Both the position numbers and the translations under genes were made by a program. A DNA stretch of 64,000 nucleotides, from the NCBI RefSeq assembly GCF_900094805.1, contig NZ_FMAT01000003.1, forward strand, positions 248,001 to 312,000, given 5' to 3'. Source of the DNA: Arthrobacter sp. NIO-1057 (lineage in GTDB: Bacteria > Actinomycetota > Actinomycetes > Actinomycetales > Micrococcaceae). A model generated the notes under the pieces. The model saw nothing but the letters and a program-made list of their open reading frames with translations, was not told the DNA's origin and did no database searches. Below, piece by piece: positions 42,829-52,091 of this stretch (position 1 is the first letter of the stretch; every line of letters begins with the position of its first letter).

Positions 42829-44148
42829 ATGAGCGACCTGCCACCCTCCACAGCATCTGAAGCGTCGAGCCGTCCACCTCGACTGCATCGCGCGTGGCTT
42901 GTCGCGCTCGTCACCACCCTGGCATTGGTGGCTGCCGCTGCGTTCCGTTCCACCACCGGCGCGTTTTTCGAGCCCCTGGAGTCGGAATTCGGCTGGCAAC
43001 GTTCACAGCTATCCACCGCGGTGACCATCAATCTGGTGGTCTACGGATTAGCGGCCCCATTTGCAGCAACTCTGCTTGAACGGTATTCGATGCGCAAGGT
43101 CGCCATGGCCGCGCTGGCCCTGGTAGCCGCCGGCGCCGGGCTCTCGGTATTCATTAACCACTACTGGCAATTGTGGCTGCTCTGGGGACTGCTGGTCGGA
43201 TTAGGCACCGGAGCCATGGCCTTGGTTTTCGGCTCCGTGGTGGCCAACCGCTGGTTCAGCCAACGCCGAGGACTGGTGATGGGGTTGTTCTCCGGAGCCA
43301 ACGCGGCCGGCCAGCTGATTTTCCTGCCGTCCATCGTGGCCATTATCGAGAACGCTTCATGGCGTATTGCTGCCCTGGTAGTCACGGCCTTCGCACTCTT
43401 GATCATTCCGCTGTTGCGGTGGCCCTTCGCCAATACGCCTGCCGAGGTGGGCCTGCTCCCCTATGGCGCAACCGAGCCGGCGGCTGAGGTGCCCAAGCCC
43501 GAGGGCTCCATGGCGGCGACAACCCTGCGCGTGCTGTTCTCCTCGGCTCGTTACCCGGCGTTTTGGGTGCTTGCCATGACTTTTTGGATCTGCGGCTGGT
43601 CCACCAACGGGTTGGTCCAAACCCACTTCATCCCGGCAGCGCACGATCACGGCATGCCCGCCACCACGGCTTCGGGCCTGCTGGCACTGATCGGCATTTT
43701 CGATATTCTCGGCACGGTGTTCTCTGGCTGGCTCACCGACCGTGTGCGACCTTGGCTGCTGCTGGCCGTCTACTACTTCCTGCGTGGGCTCTCCTTGATG
43801 TTCCTGCACACCTTGATGGGCCCAACTGTCCAGCCGATGCTCTGGATTTTCATCATCTTCTACGGCCTGGATTGGGTGGCCACAGTTCCACCCACCGTGG
43901 CACTGTGTCGCCAGTACTTTGGACCGGTCAAGGCGACCGTGGTCTTCGGCTGGGTCTTCGCCTTCCACATGGTTGGCGCCGGCGCGGGGTCCCTCACTGC
44001 GGGCTTGTCCCGCGAAAGCACCGGAAGCTATTTAACTGCGTGGATCACCGCTGCGGTGTTGTGCTTCGCCGCGGCGGCCAGCTTGTTGCTGTTGCCGCGC
44101 ATGCGCCAGGCAGTCCAGCCACCGGTAATCGAGCCGATCCCTTCTTAG
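42829..44148 (+). CDS. MFS transporter, monocarboxylate/OFA-like
   Basis: The protein has 439 residues with 12 predicted helices and a polar start. FRSTTGAFFEPLESEFGWQRSQLSTAVTIN after helix 1 and GLVMGLFSGANAAGQLIFLP near residue 145 are typical of the oxalate/monocarboxylate branch of MFS. Motif A is shortened (ERYSMRK). Position after the acyl-CoA genes suggests import of a branched carboxylic acid such as isovalerate or a related acid. Substrate is inferred from context only. Confidence 0.82.
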   Translation: MSDLPPSTASEASSRPPRLHRAWLVALVTTLALVAAAAFRSTTGAFFEPLESEFGWQRSQLSTAVTINLVVYGLAAPFAATLLERYSMRKVAMAALALVAAGAGLSVFINHYWQLWLLWGLLVGLGTGAMALVFGSVVANRWFSQRRGLVMGLFSGANAAGQLIFLPSIVAIIENASWRIAALVVTAFALLIIPLLRWPFANTPAEVGLLPYGATEPAAEVPKPEGSMAATTLRVLFSSARYPAFWVLAMTFWICGWSTNGLVQTHFIPAAHDHGMPATTASGLLALIGIFDILGTVFSGWLTDRVRPWLLLAVYYFLRGLSLMFLHTLMGPTVQPMLWIFIIFYGLDWVATVPPTVALCRQYFGPVKATVVFGWVFAFHMVGAGAGSLTAGLSRESTGSYLTAWITAAVLCFAAAASLLLLPRMRQAVQPPVIEPIPS

Positions 44149-44204
44149 GGCAAATTCCAAAGGCATCTCGGTGCCTGGTCGTGCATAACTTATGGGAGTA
44201 AAAC

Positions 44205-44462
44205 ATGTCAGGAAGAACCAAGCCAGGATTCGATACGTTGGTATGCTTTTGGTGCTCGATAATCCTGTGGCTTGCAGGGATTCTGACCCTCACTATGGGG
44301 ACCTTGTTCAACATCAATGGAGCCATGGGCGTCAATATCCTGGGATTGACGATTGTCCAGATGATCGGGATCGGGTGCTTTGCTGGAGCCGCAATTTTTG
44401 GCGTGGTCGTAGTCCACAAGGTCATCGCCATGCTGATCTATCTGGTCCATCACCAGCGCTAA
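44205..44462 (+). CDS. Small two-helix membrane protein, unknown
   Basis: The protein has 85 residues with two to three hydrophobic segments: about 12-35 and 44-75. ATG 44205 has GGGAG upstream. No family was recognised. It lies between the MFS gene and the convergent ROK regulator. A role cannot be assigned. Confidence 0.6.
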   Translation: MSGRTKPGFDTLVCFWCSIILWLAGILTLTMGTLFNINGAMGVNILGLTIVQMIGIGCFAGAAIFGVVVVHKVIAMLIYLVHHQR

Positions 44463-44493
44463 TCGCTCATCCGGCAGCGCATTCTTCGGCCTT

Positions 44494-45693
44494 CTAGAAT
44501 GGCGCTGCACTTCGTACGAGCTGCACTGCAAGATCCACAGCTCCGCGCATCGCGACTTCAGCGCCCAGAGTCGAAGCCGTCAGTTGGACGCAGGTCAGTT
44601 CAGGCTCCTGAGCGAGTTCGCGTTGGGCGATCACAACCACCGGTTCCAGTATTTCTGCCATCGCGCCTGAAAGCACTACACGTTCCAAGCCGAGAAAACC
44701 CGAAATGACTGCACTGATCCTGGCTAGCCGGTCACCCAGCGACTCCAGGATTTCCTGAGCTAATTGATCATGCCCAACCGCTGCTTGGAAGACGTCTTCC
44801 GCGCGCAACGCATCCGCCGCCAATTCCGCCAAGCTGCTTTTGGCCCCTTGCGACAAAGCGGTTTTAGCCTGCTCGCGTGCGAGATATCCAAGGCCATGAG
44901 CGTTTCCCACACCGGCGACATGCGAAAGGAATCGCATTTCTCCAGCCAAGCCCTTGTCGCCGCGCAGCAAGTGGTTATCTACCACTACGCCCGCGCCGAT
45001 ACGCTCACCAACCATCAGCGAGGCGAACGAACCAACGGTGCCATCTTCCATTTCGGCAATGGCCGCCAGGTTCGCGTCATTTTCAACCCTCAGCAGGTAG
45101 GTGTATTCGCCGAGGACGGCTTTCCAGTCTGGGTTCATATTGACCCAAAAGCCATTGTCATCATCTGGCGACATTCCATCGGCATCGACGGGCGCGGGAA
45201 CACCAATCACGATGGCTGCAAGCTTTCGGATTTTGAATTCCTCCAACACGTCCGTCAGCAGTTTTTCGGTGACGCGCACTCGATGTTCGCCTGTCGCAAG
45301 CGGGTCTACCTTGGCTTCGCAATGTGATTTTTGTGTCCCTCGTACATCGCTGAGTGTCAAGCTGATGCGGTGTTGCCCTGCGTCAATTCCCACAATGAAT
45401 CGATGAGCCAGGTTCAGTTCATAGCGCAGCGCCGGACGCCCCTTGGAGTAGGCTCCGGCAGCTCTGGTGTCCTTTGCCTCGACAAGCCAGCCGGATTCCA
45501 CCAGTTCTTTCGCCTGGTTGAGCACCGTCGCGCGAGTCAGTCCAGTTAGGGAAATGAGTTCGCTAGCAGTCACCGCTTCGCGCCCCCACGCGGCATCCAG
45601 CACACGTTGGGTATTCAGCCTCCGCAGTGCTGTAGCACTGTCCAAGGACCCGGGTTCCGGCGCTTCAATATTTTTCACTGAACTCACGTTCAA
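44494..45693 (-). CDS. ROK-family transcriptional repressor
   Basis: The protein has 399 residues. The N-terminal winged helix (LRRLNTQRVLDAAWGREAVTASELISLTGLTRATVLNQAKELVESGWLV) is joined to a ROK sugar-kinase-like domain: IVGIDAGQHRISLTLSD (phosphate-1 motif) and a degenerate middle that lacks the usual CGxxGC zinc cysteines. It is therefore a sensor, not a kinase. Starts at TTG 45693 or GTG 45687, facing the sugar ABC operon; it very likely represses that operon until a sugar binds. Confidence 0.85.
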   Translation of the reverse strand: MNVSSVKNIEAPEPGSLDSATALRRLNTQRVLDAAWGREAVTASELISLTGLTRATVLNQAKELVESGWLVEAKDTRAAGAYSKGRPALRYELNLAHRFIVGIDAGQHRISLTLSDVRGTQKSHCEAKVDPLATGEHRVRVTEKLLTDVLEEFKIRKLAAIVIGVPAPVDADGMSPDDDNGFWVNMNPDWKAVLGEYTYLLRVENDANLAAIAEMEDGTVGSFASLMVGERIGAGVVVDNHLLRGDKGLAGEMRFLSHVAGVGNAHGLGYLAREQAKTALSQGAKSSLAELAADALRAEDVFQAAVGHDQLAQEILESLGDRLARISAVISGFLGLERVVLSGAMAEILEPVVVIAQRELAQEPELTCVQLTASTLGAEVAMRGAVDLAVQLVRSAAPF

Positions 45694-45705
45694 AGTATAG
45701 ACGCG

Positions 45706-45743
45706 ACTTTATTAAGGTGCTAAATTTACTTCGGATATAAAGT
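45706..45743. promoter_or_regulatory. Inverted repeat between the ROK gene and the sugar operon
   Basis: ACTTTAT (45706-45712) and ATAAAGT (45737-45743) are perfect inverted arms 24 bp apart in an AT-rich divergent promoter. ROK repressors bind AT-rich interrupted palindromes, so this is the likely site. Confidence 0.4.
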
Positions 45744-45774
45744 GACCCACTTCACTTCATCACTGGAGATGCAC

Positions 45775-47049
45775 ATGAATTTTGGATCAGAAGCCTTGTC
45801 GAGGCCCTTGAAACGGCGGTCTTTCATCGCCTCGATGCTGGCAACCGGAACTTTGACTTTGACCAGCTGCGGCACGGATGATCCCCGAGCCAGCATTCGG
45901 TTCAACCAGTCCAAGCCAGAAGTGGTCCCCTACTTTCGAGACTTGCTGAGTCAGTTCAATTCCTCTCAGAGAACAGTGAACGCGACTCATGAAGTGACTG
46001 CGGGATTGTCGGCAGCCTTTGCACGCAACGATCCACCAGATTTGGGATGCCTGAATTACAACTTCGAAATGGCGCGATTCCAAGAGCGCGGAGCGCTTTC
46101 AGATCTGTCAGACCTACCTCAGCAGAAGATGAACGCGCCCTTTATCAAGCAGTTGCTGGATCTCTACCCGGATTACCCCGGCAGAACATCGGTGCTACCG
46201 TACTCCATGATGGGTGCATCTGTCCTTTATAACAAAGACATTTTCGAAAAGCACAGTCTCTCCATCCCGACTCGATATTCAGAATTGCTGGATCTGTGCG
46301 GTGAGCTGTCCGACTTGGGCATCACGCCGATCTACTCCACATTCAAAGATGCTTGGACAGTTTCGCAGGGCTTGGCTGACTACTGCGTGGGCGGGGCCAT
46401 TGAAACCAACCAGCACTTTGCCGACCTGCGCGAACTCGGCTCCGACTTCACACCTGACTCCGCCGTCACTTTCTCGAAAGCATTCACTGATCCACTACTC
46501 AGAATGCAGGAACTGGCAAAATTCTCCAACAAGGACGCAGCCAATCGCGGCTACGGAGATGGCAACCTTGCCTTCGCCAATGGTCAGGCAGCCATGTACC
46601 TCCAAGGTCCCTGGGCCCTGCCCGAAATCGCCAAAACGAACCCTGATGCGAACATCGGCACTTTTCCACTTCCGATGACCGAAGACCCTGAAGACCTGAA
46701 AATCAGGGTCAATCTAGATCTGGCGCTATGGATCCCCGAACAATCCGACCACAAGGCTGAAGCACGTGAACTGCTCGCCTTCCTCTGCCAACCCGAACTT
46801 CAAGACGCCTACAACGAATCAGCCCTCGGTTTTGGGGTTCGTTCAGATTCGCCACCGACCAAGGACCCGCGCCTGAAACAGATGCAGCCATACATCGATA
46901 ACGGACGCATCTATCAAGGAGTTTCGACAGCGATCCCTCGAACCATCCCCTTCGAGAACTACATGCAAGGGCTGGTAACAGGTGGCAGCGTAGAGCAAAC
47001 CCTAGCAACCCTAGACGCGGACTGGGCCCGGCTAGCCCAACGCAGTTAG
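45775..47049 (+). CDS. Sugar ABC transporter substrate-binding lipoprotein
   Basis: The protein has 424 residues. LKRRSFIASMLATGTLTLTSC gives a lipoprotein signal with an RR pair that may be Tat-recognised. The body is a family 1 (MalE-like) binding protein: IRFNQSKPEVVPYFRDLLSQFN, NYNFEMARFQERGALSDLSDLP, FANGQAAMYLQGPWALPEI. ATG 45775 has GGAG 7 nt upstream; earlier in-frame codons lack a site. It starts the operon that ends with an alpha-glucosidase, so an alpha-linked oligosaccharide is expected. Confidence 0.87.
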   Translation: MNFGSEALSRPLKRRSFIASMLATGTLTLTSCGTDDPRASIRFNQSKPEVVPYFRDLLSQFNSSQRTVNATHEVTAGLSAAFARNDPPDLGCLNYNFEMARFQERGALSDLSDLPQQKMNAPFIKQLLDLYPDYPGRTSVLPYSMMGASVLYNKDIFEKHSLSIPTRYSELLDLCGELSDLGITPIYSTFKDAWTVSQGLADYCVGGAIETNQHFADLRELGSDFTPDSAVTFSKAFTDPLLRMQELAKFSNKDAANRGYGDGNLAFANGQAAMYLQGPWALPEIAKTNPDANIGTFPLPMTEDPEDLKIRVNLDLALWIPEQSDHKAEARELLAFLCQPELQDAYNESALGFGVRSDSPPTKDPRLKQMQPYIDNGRIYQGVSTAIPRTIPFENYMQGLVTGGSVEQTLATLDADWARLAQRS

Positions 47050-47067
47050 CCAGCCCAGGAGATCATC

Positions 47068-47994
47068 ATGACATTAACCTCACCAGCAAAACCTCGTAGC
47101 GATAGCAAGCGTCCACTGCCGACCCCACCTGCAAAACGACGCAGATTCGAGGCTACCTACCTTGGCTTCCTCGTCCCGGCTTTGATTTGCTTCACGATCG
47201 CCATTACAGTTCCCGCGGCCATGGGCATTTTCTTCAGCTTCACAGACTCCGTTGGGTTTGGAGATTACAACCTCATCGGTTTAGCCAATTACGCGGCTTT
47301 GTTCACCGACCCTGCGATTATTGGCGCCTACAGCTTCACGATCGGTTTCGCGTTAGTCACTGTGCTTCTGACGAATGCCCTGGCATTCTTGCTGGCAGTT
47401 GGACTTACCGCCCAAATCCGTGCCAGGGTCGCTTTGCGAACCATTTTTGTGATGCCAATGGTGATTTCAGGAATCGTGATCGCGTATGTTTTCAACTTCC
47501 TGTTTTCGAACACCTTGCCCACTGTAGGCGAGTATTTCGGCATCGAATTCCTGAAAACATCGCTGCTGTCCAACCCGGATCTCGCATGGCTTTCGATCGT
47601 CATCGTCAGTGCCTGGCAGGCGATCCCCTCGGCAATGCTCATCTATATTGCAGGGCTCATGGCGATCCCCTACGACTTGTACGAAGCCTCATCCCTCGAC
47701 GGAGCCAGCGCCCTTGGACAACTCGTCCACGTCACCCTGCCGCTGATGATTGGCTACATCGGGATCAATATAATCATCGGTTTCAAGAACTTCTTGGGCG
47801 CCTACGATGTCATTGTCGGCTTGACCAACGGCGGCCCCGGAGTGCAAACCCGTTCAATAGCCATGACGATCTTCACCGGCTTTGAACGTGGCGACTATGC
47901 GTATCAGATGGCCAATGCGACAGTCTTCTTCATTATTTCGCTGATCATCGCGCTCTTGCAGCTGCGCCTAACGAACAGGGGACAAGTAAAATGA
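47068..47994 (+). CDS. Sugar ABC transporter permease (MalF-like)
   Basis: This 308-residue permease has about six helices after a basic tail. ARVALRTIFVMPMVISGIVIAYVF near residue 115 and the EAA loop YEASSLDGASALGQLVHVTLPLM near residue 205 define the class. It pairs with the next gene, overlapping it by 4 bp. No ATPase is encoded; actinobacteria often share one MsiK-type ATPase among such importers. Confidence 0.9.
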   Translation: MTLTSPAKPRSDSKRPLPTPPAKRRRFEATYLGFLVPALICFTIAITVPAAMGIFFSFTDSVGFGDYNLIGLANYAALFTDPAIIGAYSFTIGFALVTVLLTNALAFLLAVGLTAQIRARVALRTIFVMPMVISGIVIAYVFNFLFSNTLPTVGEYFGIEFLKTSLLSNPDLAWLSIVIVSAWQAIPSAMLIYIAGLMAIPYDLYEASSLDGASALGQLVHVTLPLMIGYIGINIIIGFKNFLGAYDVIVGLTNGGPGVQTRSIAMTIFTGFERGDYAYQMANATVFFIISLIIALLQLRLTNRGQVK

Positions 47995-48866
47995 GCCTCA
48001 CTTTACAACAACGACTCAACAAACGATCCCGCTCACGCGTCGGACGTGAACGTACCAATTGGTGGGCCACTGGCCTATTGGGCATATGTGCGCTGGCAGT
48101 TTTGGTTCCCCTGTTCGTTACCGTTTCGATGGCATTCAAATCCGCCAAGCAGGCTGTGGACGGCAAAGCGTTCTCGCTTCCAAAGCCCCTCTCGATCGAA
48201 GGGTTCACCGAAGCCTGGGAACTGGTCAATTTTCCGAGGGCATTCACCATCTCGTTCTTGATCACTCTCGTAGCAGTCGTCGGAGCGGTGCTCGTTGCGT
48301 CGATGGCTTCCTATGCAATCCACCGGAACTGGGGCAAGCGGTTCTACCGCTTTAGCTTCTACTACCTCTTGGGAGCCATGTTCCTACCGTTCCCGGTCCT
48401 GGCACTGTCCCAGGTCAAACTCACCGGACTCTTCGGCCTGGATAATCCGGCAGGCGTCGCCATCCTCCATGTCATGTTCGGCTTGTCGTTCAATGTCCTG
48501 CTATTCACTTCTTTCCTACGAGGCCTACCCGGCGAATTGGAAGAAAGCGCTCGCATCGATGGGGCAAGCAACTGGACCACATATTGGAGAATCATTTTCC
48601 CGCTCTTGGCACCAATGAGCGCCACTGTGGCGATCTTCGCGTTCCTCGGGTCATGGAACGACTTCATGATGCCATCACTGATTATCGCGGAGCAGGCAGA
48701 TCAGACTCTCCCTGTGGTACAGCAGCTGTTCCAAACCCAATTTTCGAATAACTACCATGTCTCCTTCGCCTCCTATCTGATGGCGATGGCGCCCAGCGTC
48801 GTGGCCTATCTCTTCACCCAACGCTGGGTGATGTCGGGATTGACTCAAGGTGCCGTCAAATCCTGA
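47991..48866 (+). CDS. Sugar ABC transporter permease (MalG-like)
   Basis: This 291-residue permease has about six helices. SMASYAIHRNWGKRFYRF and the EAA loop LEESARIDGASNWTTYWRIIFPLLAPMSAT near residue 185 are MalG marks. ATG 47991 overlaps the MalF-like stop. The alpha-glucosidase gene follows after 57 nt. Confidence 0.9.
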   Translation: MSLTLQQRLNKRSRSRVGRERTNWWATGLLGICALAVLVPLFVTVSMAFKSAKQAVDGKAFSLPKPLSIEGFTEAWELVNFPRAFTISFLITLVAVVGAVLVASMASYAIHRNWGKRFYRFSFYYLLGAMFLPFPVLALSQVKLTGLFGLDNPAGVAILHVMFGLSFNVLLFTSFLRGLPGELEESARIDGASNWTTYWRIIFPLLAPMSATVAIFAFLGSWNDFMMPSLIIAEQADQTLPVVQQLFQTQFSNNYHVSFASYLMAMAPSVVAYLFTQRWVMSGLTQGAVKS

Positions 48867-48923
48867 TCCCATCACTCCGCTCGACTTGCCCACCCTCAAA
48901 AACACACCGTTGAAAGGAACACC

Positions 48924-50585
48924 ATGACTCTTCAAGACACTACCCCCAACACCCTGAAATCCGAGGATGCGTCCTGGTGGCGCCAGGCCGCGGTCTACCA
49001 GATCTACCCGCGCAGCTTTGCCGACTCCAATGCCGACGGGCTAGGCGATTTGCAAGGTATCGCTTCACGAGTCGAATACCTCAAGGCTCTGGGTGTCGAT
49101 GCGGTCTGGTTGTCGCCGTTCTACCCATCGGCCCTAGCCGACGGTGGATACGATGTTGATGACTACCGCAATGTAGACCCGCGATTAGGCACTCTAGAAG
49201 ACTTCGACAAGATGACTACAAAGCTGCATCAGGCAGGTATCAAAGTCATCGTTGACATCGTCCCCAACCACTCTTCAAATCTCCATGAATGGTTCCAAGC
49301 CGCGCTGGCAGCACCCAAGGGCTCAGCGGAACGCGAGCGCTATATCTTCCGGGACGGATCAGGCGCCAACGGAGAACTGCCTCCCTCAGACTGGGAGTCG
49401 ATCTTCGGCGGACCGGCATGGGAAGCAGTCGGTGACGGCCAGTGGTACCTTCATCTCTTCGCCAAGGAACAGCCCGATTTCAATTGGGCCAACAGCGAGG
49501 TCCGCGAGGATTTCCTCAAGACGTTGCGATTCTGGTCCGACCGAGGAGTCGATGGCTTCCGTGTGGACGTGGCCCATGCCTTGGCTAAGGACATTCCACT
49601 GACCGGCCTGCCTACCAAAGCGGAACTGGATGCCCACCCATGGGACGGCTCACACCCAATCTGGGACCGCGATGAAGTGCATGAAATTTATGCTCAATGG
49701 CGTGAAGTCTTTAACGAATACGATCCACCACGCATCGCGGTAGCCGAAGCATGGACCAATTCAGATCGTCGGCCTGCCTACGCTCGTTCCACTGGACTGG
49801 GCCAGGCATTCAACTTCGACTTGTTGCAAGCAGATTTTGACGCAGCAGCCTTCAGGAAGATCATCTCTTTCAACCTCGAGCAGGCGAAGATCGCGGGCTC
49901 GTCAACCACCTGGGTCTACTCCAATCACGATGTTGTACGCCACGCCACCCGCTATGCACTCCCCTTGGCGGGAGATCCCGATGCGGCGAAGAAGTGGCTG
50001 CTGCACGGCGCAGATCCGTCGGTGCTGAATGAGGAACTTGGCCTTCAGCGTGCGCGGGCCGCGACACTGTTGGAGTTGGCATTGCCAGGATGCGCGTACC
50101 TGTATCAGGGCGAAGAACTAGGGTTGCCAGAAGTCAGCGAGATCGCCGACGACCAGCGACAAGACCCTGCCTTCTTCAAGAACAAGGGCGTCGAGGTGGG
50201 CCGCGACGGTTGCCGCGTTCCGATCCCGTGGACGACAGACGGGCCGTCTTTTGGCTTCGGCGAAGCAGAACCCCACCTGCCGCAGCCAGAGGATTTTGGA
50301 TCCCTGAGTGTTGCAGCACAGAAAGGGAACGAGGAGTCGACGTTGGAGCTCTATCGCCAGGCACTGGCTCTTCGCAAGGAACTGCAAAGCGAAGAATCAC
50401 TCGAATGGCTGGATTCTGCCGAGGGCATGCTTGCCTTTTCCCGACCAAATGGCTGGATCAGCGTCACCAACTTCAGCGCTGAACCACAGCTACTTCCCGA
50501 AGGCACATTGCTGCTGTCCAGCGCGCCATTGGATGATGCCGGTCGGCTGCCGGCAGCCACAACGGCATGGTTGCGCGGCAATTAG
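48924..50585 (+). CDS. GH13 alpha-glucosidase
   Basis: The protein has 553 residues, cytoplasmic (no signal). GH13 regions are visible: QIYPRSFADSNADGLGDLQGI, DIVPNHSS (region I), GFRVDVAHAL with the nucleophile Asp (region II), VAVAEAWT with the acid Glu (region III) and SNHDVVRH (region IV). The order matches oligo-1,6-glucosidase/alpha-glucosidase of the actinobacterial AglA type. It would hydrolyse the oligosaccharide brought in by the upstream transporter. Start ATG 48924 has GAAAGGA upstream. Confidence 0.9.
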   Translation: MTLQDTTPNTLKSEDASWWRQAAVYQIYPRSFADSNADGLGDLQGIASRVEYLKALGVDAVWLSPFYPSALADGGYDVDDYRNVDPRLGTLEDFDKMTTKLHQAGIKVIVDIVPNHSSNLHEWFQAALAAPKGSAERERYIFRDGSGANGELPPSDWESIFGGPAWEAVGDGQWYLHLFAKEQPDFNWANSEVREDFLKTLRFWSDRGVDGFRVDVAHALAKDIPLTGLPTKAELDAHPWDGSHPIWDRDEVHEIYAQWREVFNEYDPPRIAVAEAWTNSDRRPAYARSTGLGQAFNFDLLQADFDAAAFRKIISFNLEQAKIAGSSTTWVYSNHDVVRHATRYALPLAGDPDAAKKWLLHGADPSVLNEELGLQRARAATLLELALPGCAYLYQGEELGLPEVSEIADDQRQDPAFFKNKGVEVGRDGCRVPIPWTTDGPSFGFGEAEPHLPQPEDFGSLSVAAQKGNEESTLELYRQALALRKELQSEESLEWLDSAEGMLAFSRPNGWISVTNFSAEPQLLPEGTLLLSSAPLDDAGRLPAATTAWLRGN

Positions 50586-50598
50586 TCTGAGATAGCAA

Positions 50599-50648
50599 AA
50601 AAGCTTCGTCACCGCTGATCTTTCGCGATCCGCGGTGACGAAGCTTTT
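50599..50648. terminator. Bidirectional terminator after the alpha-glucosidase
   Basis: A perfect 17-bp stem, AAAAGCTTCGTCACCGC (50599-50615) with GCGGTGACGAAGCTTTT (50632-50648), lies between convergent genes with A and T runs on the two sides. Confidence 0.8.
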
Positions 50649-50662
50649 CTTTGCCCGCCGCT

Positions 50663-51100
50663 CTAGGCGACAACAACATCCTTGGAAGGAACGTGCAGCT
50701 TCTTGTTGCCGTAGTGAACGGCGAAGAACCAGGCCACACCGGTGACAACGTGGATAACGCTCAGGGTCACGCCGGTTGCCACATCGGATGCGGTCATGAT
50801 TGGGGAAATCATCGATACAACAGCGATGATCAGGCCGATCCACTGGGCAACCTTCACAATGCCCTTCTTGGCGCGTCCGATCAGGAAGACAACCAAGCCC
50901 AGCACCAGCAGTGGCAGCCAGGTGAACTGAAGGATGTTGTCGAAGCCGACAACCTTCTCAGGGTTGGTGCCAACCTTCATCGAAGCGCCCGAGGCGATGC
51001 CGATGAAGAAGATGATGACGTTGAGGTAGCCGGCGCCCAGTGCGGCGATGACGACCTGAATGAAATTGAACGGGCTATTTGGTTGTCCCTGAGCAGTCAT
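50663..51100 (-). CDS. DUF6069-like membrane protein
   Basis: The protein has 145 residues with four predicted helices. The order ALGAGYLNVIIFFIG, LQFTWLPLLVLGLVVFLIG, VAQWIGLIIAVVSMISPI and VTLSVIHVVTGVAWFF fits the DUF6069 family seen in actinobacteria. ATG 51100 has GAGGAA upstream, better than an upstream alternative at 51112. Function unknown. Confidence 0.7.
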   Translation of the reverse strand: MTAQGQPNSPFNFIQVVIAALGAGYLNVIIFFIGIASGASMKVGTNPEKVVGFDNILQFTWLPLLVLGLVVFLIGRAKKGIVKVAQWIGLIIAVVSMISPIMTASDVATGVTLSVIHVVTGVAWFFAVHYGNKKLHVPSKDVVVA

Positions 51101-51215
51101 GGTGTTCCTCAAAATTGTTGAAAGTCCTCAACAATTATAATTTCGCACCCCAGTGCCTTGGCTCTCATCATCGCGTGAGATCCGCGACACTTAGCCACGC
51201 TATCCATTTAGGTGT

Positions 51216-51548
51216 TCAGACATCTTCAATCACCATGATGATGGCACACACGCCCATCGCCACGATCATCAAAGAGGTAAGTACAACGGCAACAACATCT
51301 GCACGAAGGCGCTCAGCGTGCACGCCCTGAAGCATTTTTCGGTACCGAGCCCGCTGCGAAAAGAGAATTCCGAAGGCTACAGCCGAGGAGAGTGAAAGCA
51401 ACAAAATCATGCCCAGCCCATAGTGTGGCAACCACCTCAGGAACACCGCGCTGGCCACCAAAAAGGAGATCATGGTCCGGCTCCAAGCGATCACTGTTCG
51501 CTCAGGTTGCAATCCGGGATCACTGACCTCAGGGGCTTCTTCACTCAA
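51216..51548 (-). CDS. DUF202 membrane protein
   Basis: The protein has 110 residues with three helices. DPGLQPERTVIAWSRTMISFLVASAVFLRW is the DUF202 signature (ERT-x-AW-R). Its ATG overlaps the stop of the YidH-like gene upstream by 4 bp, so the two are made together and may form a hetero-oligomer. Function unknown. Confidence 0.8.
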   Translation of the reverse strand: MSEEAPEVSDPGLQPERTVIAWSRTMISFLVASAVFLRWLPHYGLGMILLLSLSSAVAFGILFSQRARYRKMLQGVHAERLRADVVAVVLTSLMIVAMGVCAIIMVIEDV

Positions 51549-51925
51549 CTGCCCAACCCCAGAATAATGACCACAGCAGTCAGAGAGGCCAGGACCGCGC
51601 CGAAGGCTAATAAGGGCACGATGCCTGGAATCGGCAAAGGACGTCCCGAACGCATACTGCGCTCAACTCGAACCCAGCGAATCGCAGCCCCACCGGCAAT
51701 CAGGATGCCGGTGCCAATGATCAGTACAGCCAGCCAGGTGCGCAATGGTGTTGGAAACGCATCGGTCGCAAAAGCTTCGAGGGCCGTACCACCAGCAAGA
51801 AACGCTAAGGAGGTTCGGATCCACGCTAAAAAGGTACGCTCATTGGCAAGGGTAAAACGTGGGTCAGGCTCTTTGCCCTGCGGCAATAACCAGCGTTCCA
51901 ACCGGCTGCGTTCGTGCTCAGACAT
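51545..51925 (-). CDS. YidH-like DUF202 membrane protein
   Basis: The protein has 126 residues. DPRFTLANERTFLAWIRTSLAFLAGGTALEAF is the YidH/DUF202 signature and two more helices follow. ATG 51925 has AGGAGGG upstream; the longer frame from 51970 is rejected. The pairing of a YidH-like and a shorter DUF202 protein is common in actinobacteria. No function is established. Confidence 0.82.
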   Translation of the reverse strand: MSEHERSRLERWLLPQGKEPDPRFTLANERTFLAWIRTSLAFLAGGTALEAFATDAFPTPLRTWLAVLIIGTGILIAGGAAIRWVRVERSMRSGRPLPIPGIVPLLAFGAVLASLTAVVIILGLGS

Positions 51926-52042
51926 GACCCTCCTGAGTTTATGCCAACTCGGCAAGCTTATCTGACCCAAAAGAATTCACGGTTTAAGACAGATTGCCTT
52001 TCAACGCAGTCTCCACACAGGTTCTGCGATCCGTTAAACACT

Positions 52043-52077
52043 GCGGGCCCAGCATCGGCAAAGAATGCTGGGCCCGC
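52043..52077 (-). terminator. Terminator of the SfnB-like operon
   Basis: A 13-bp perfect stem (GCGGGCCCAGCAT with ATGCTGGGCCCGC) lies 15 bp beyond the stop of the minus-strand flavoprotein gene. It is GC-rich and has no obvious U-run. Confidence 0.6.
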
Positions 52078-52091
52078 AAGATCAGTCGAGG

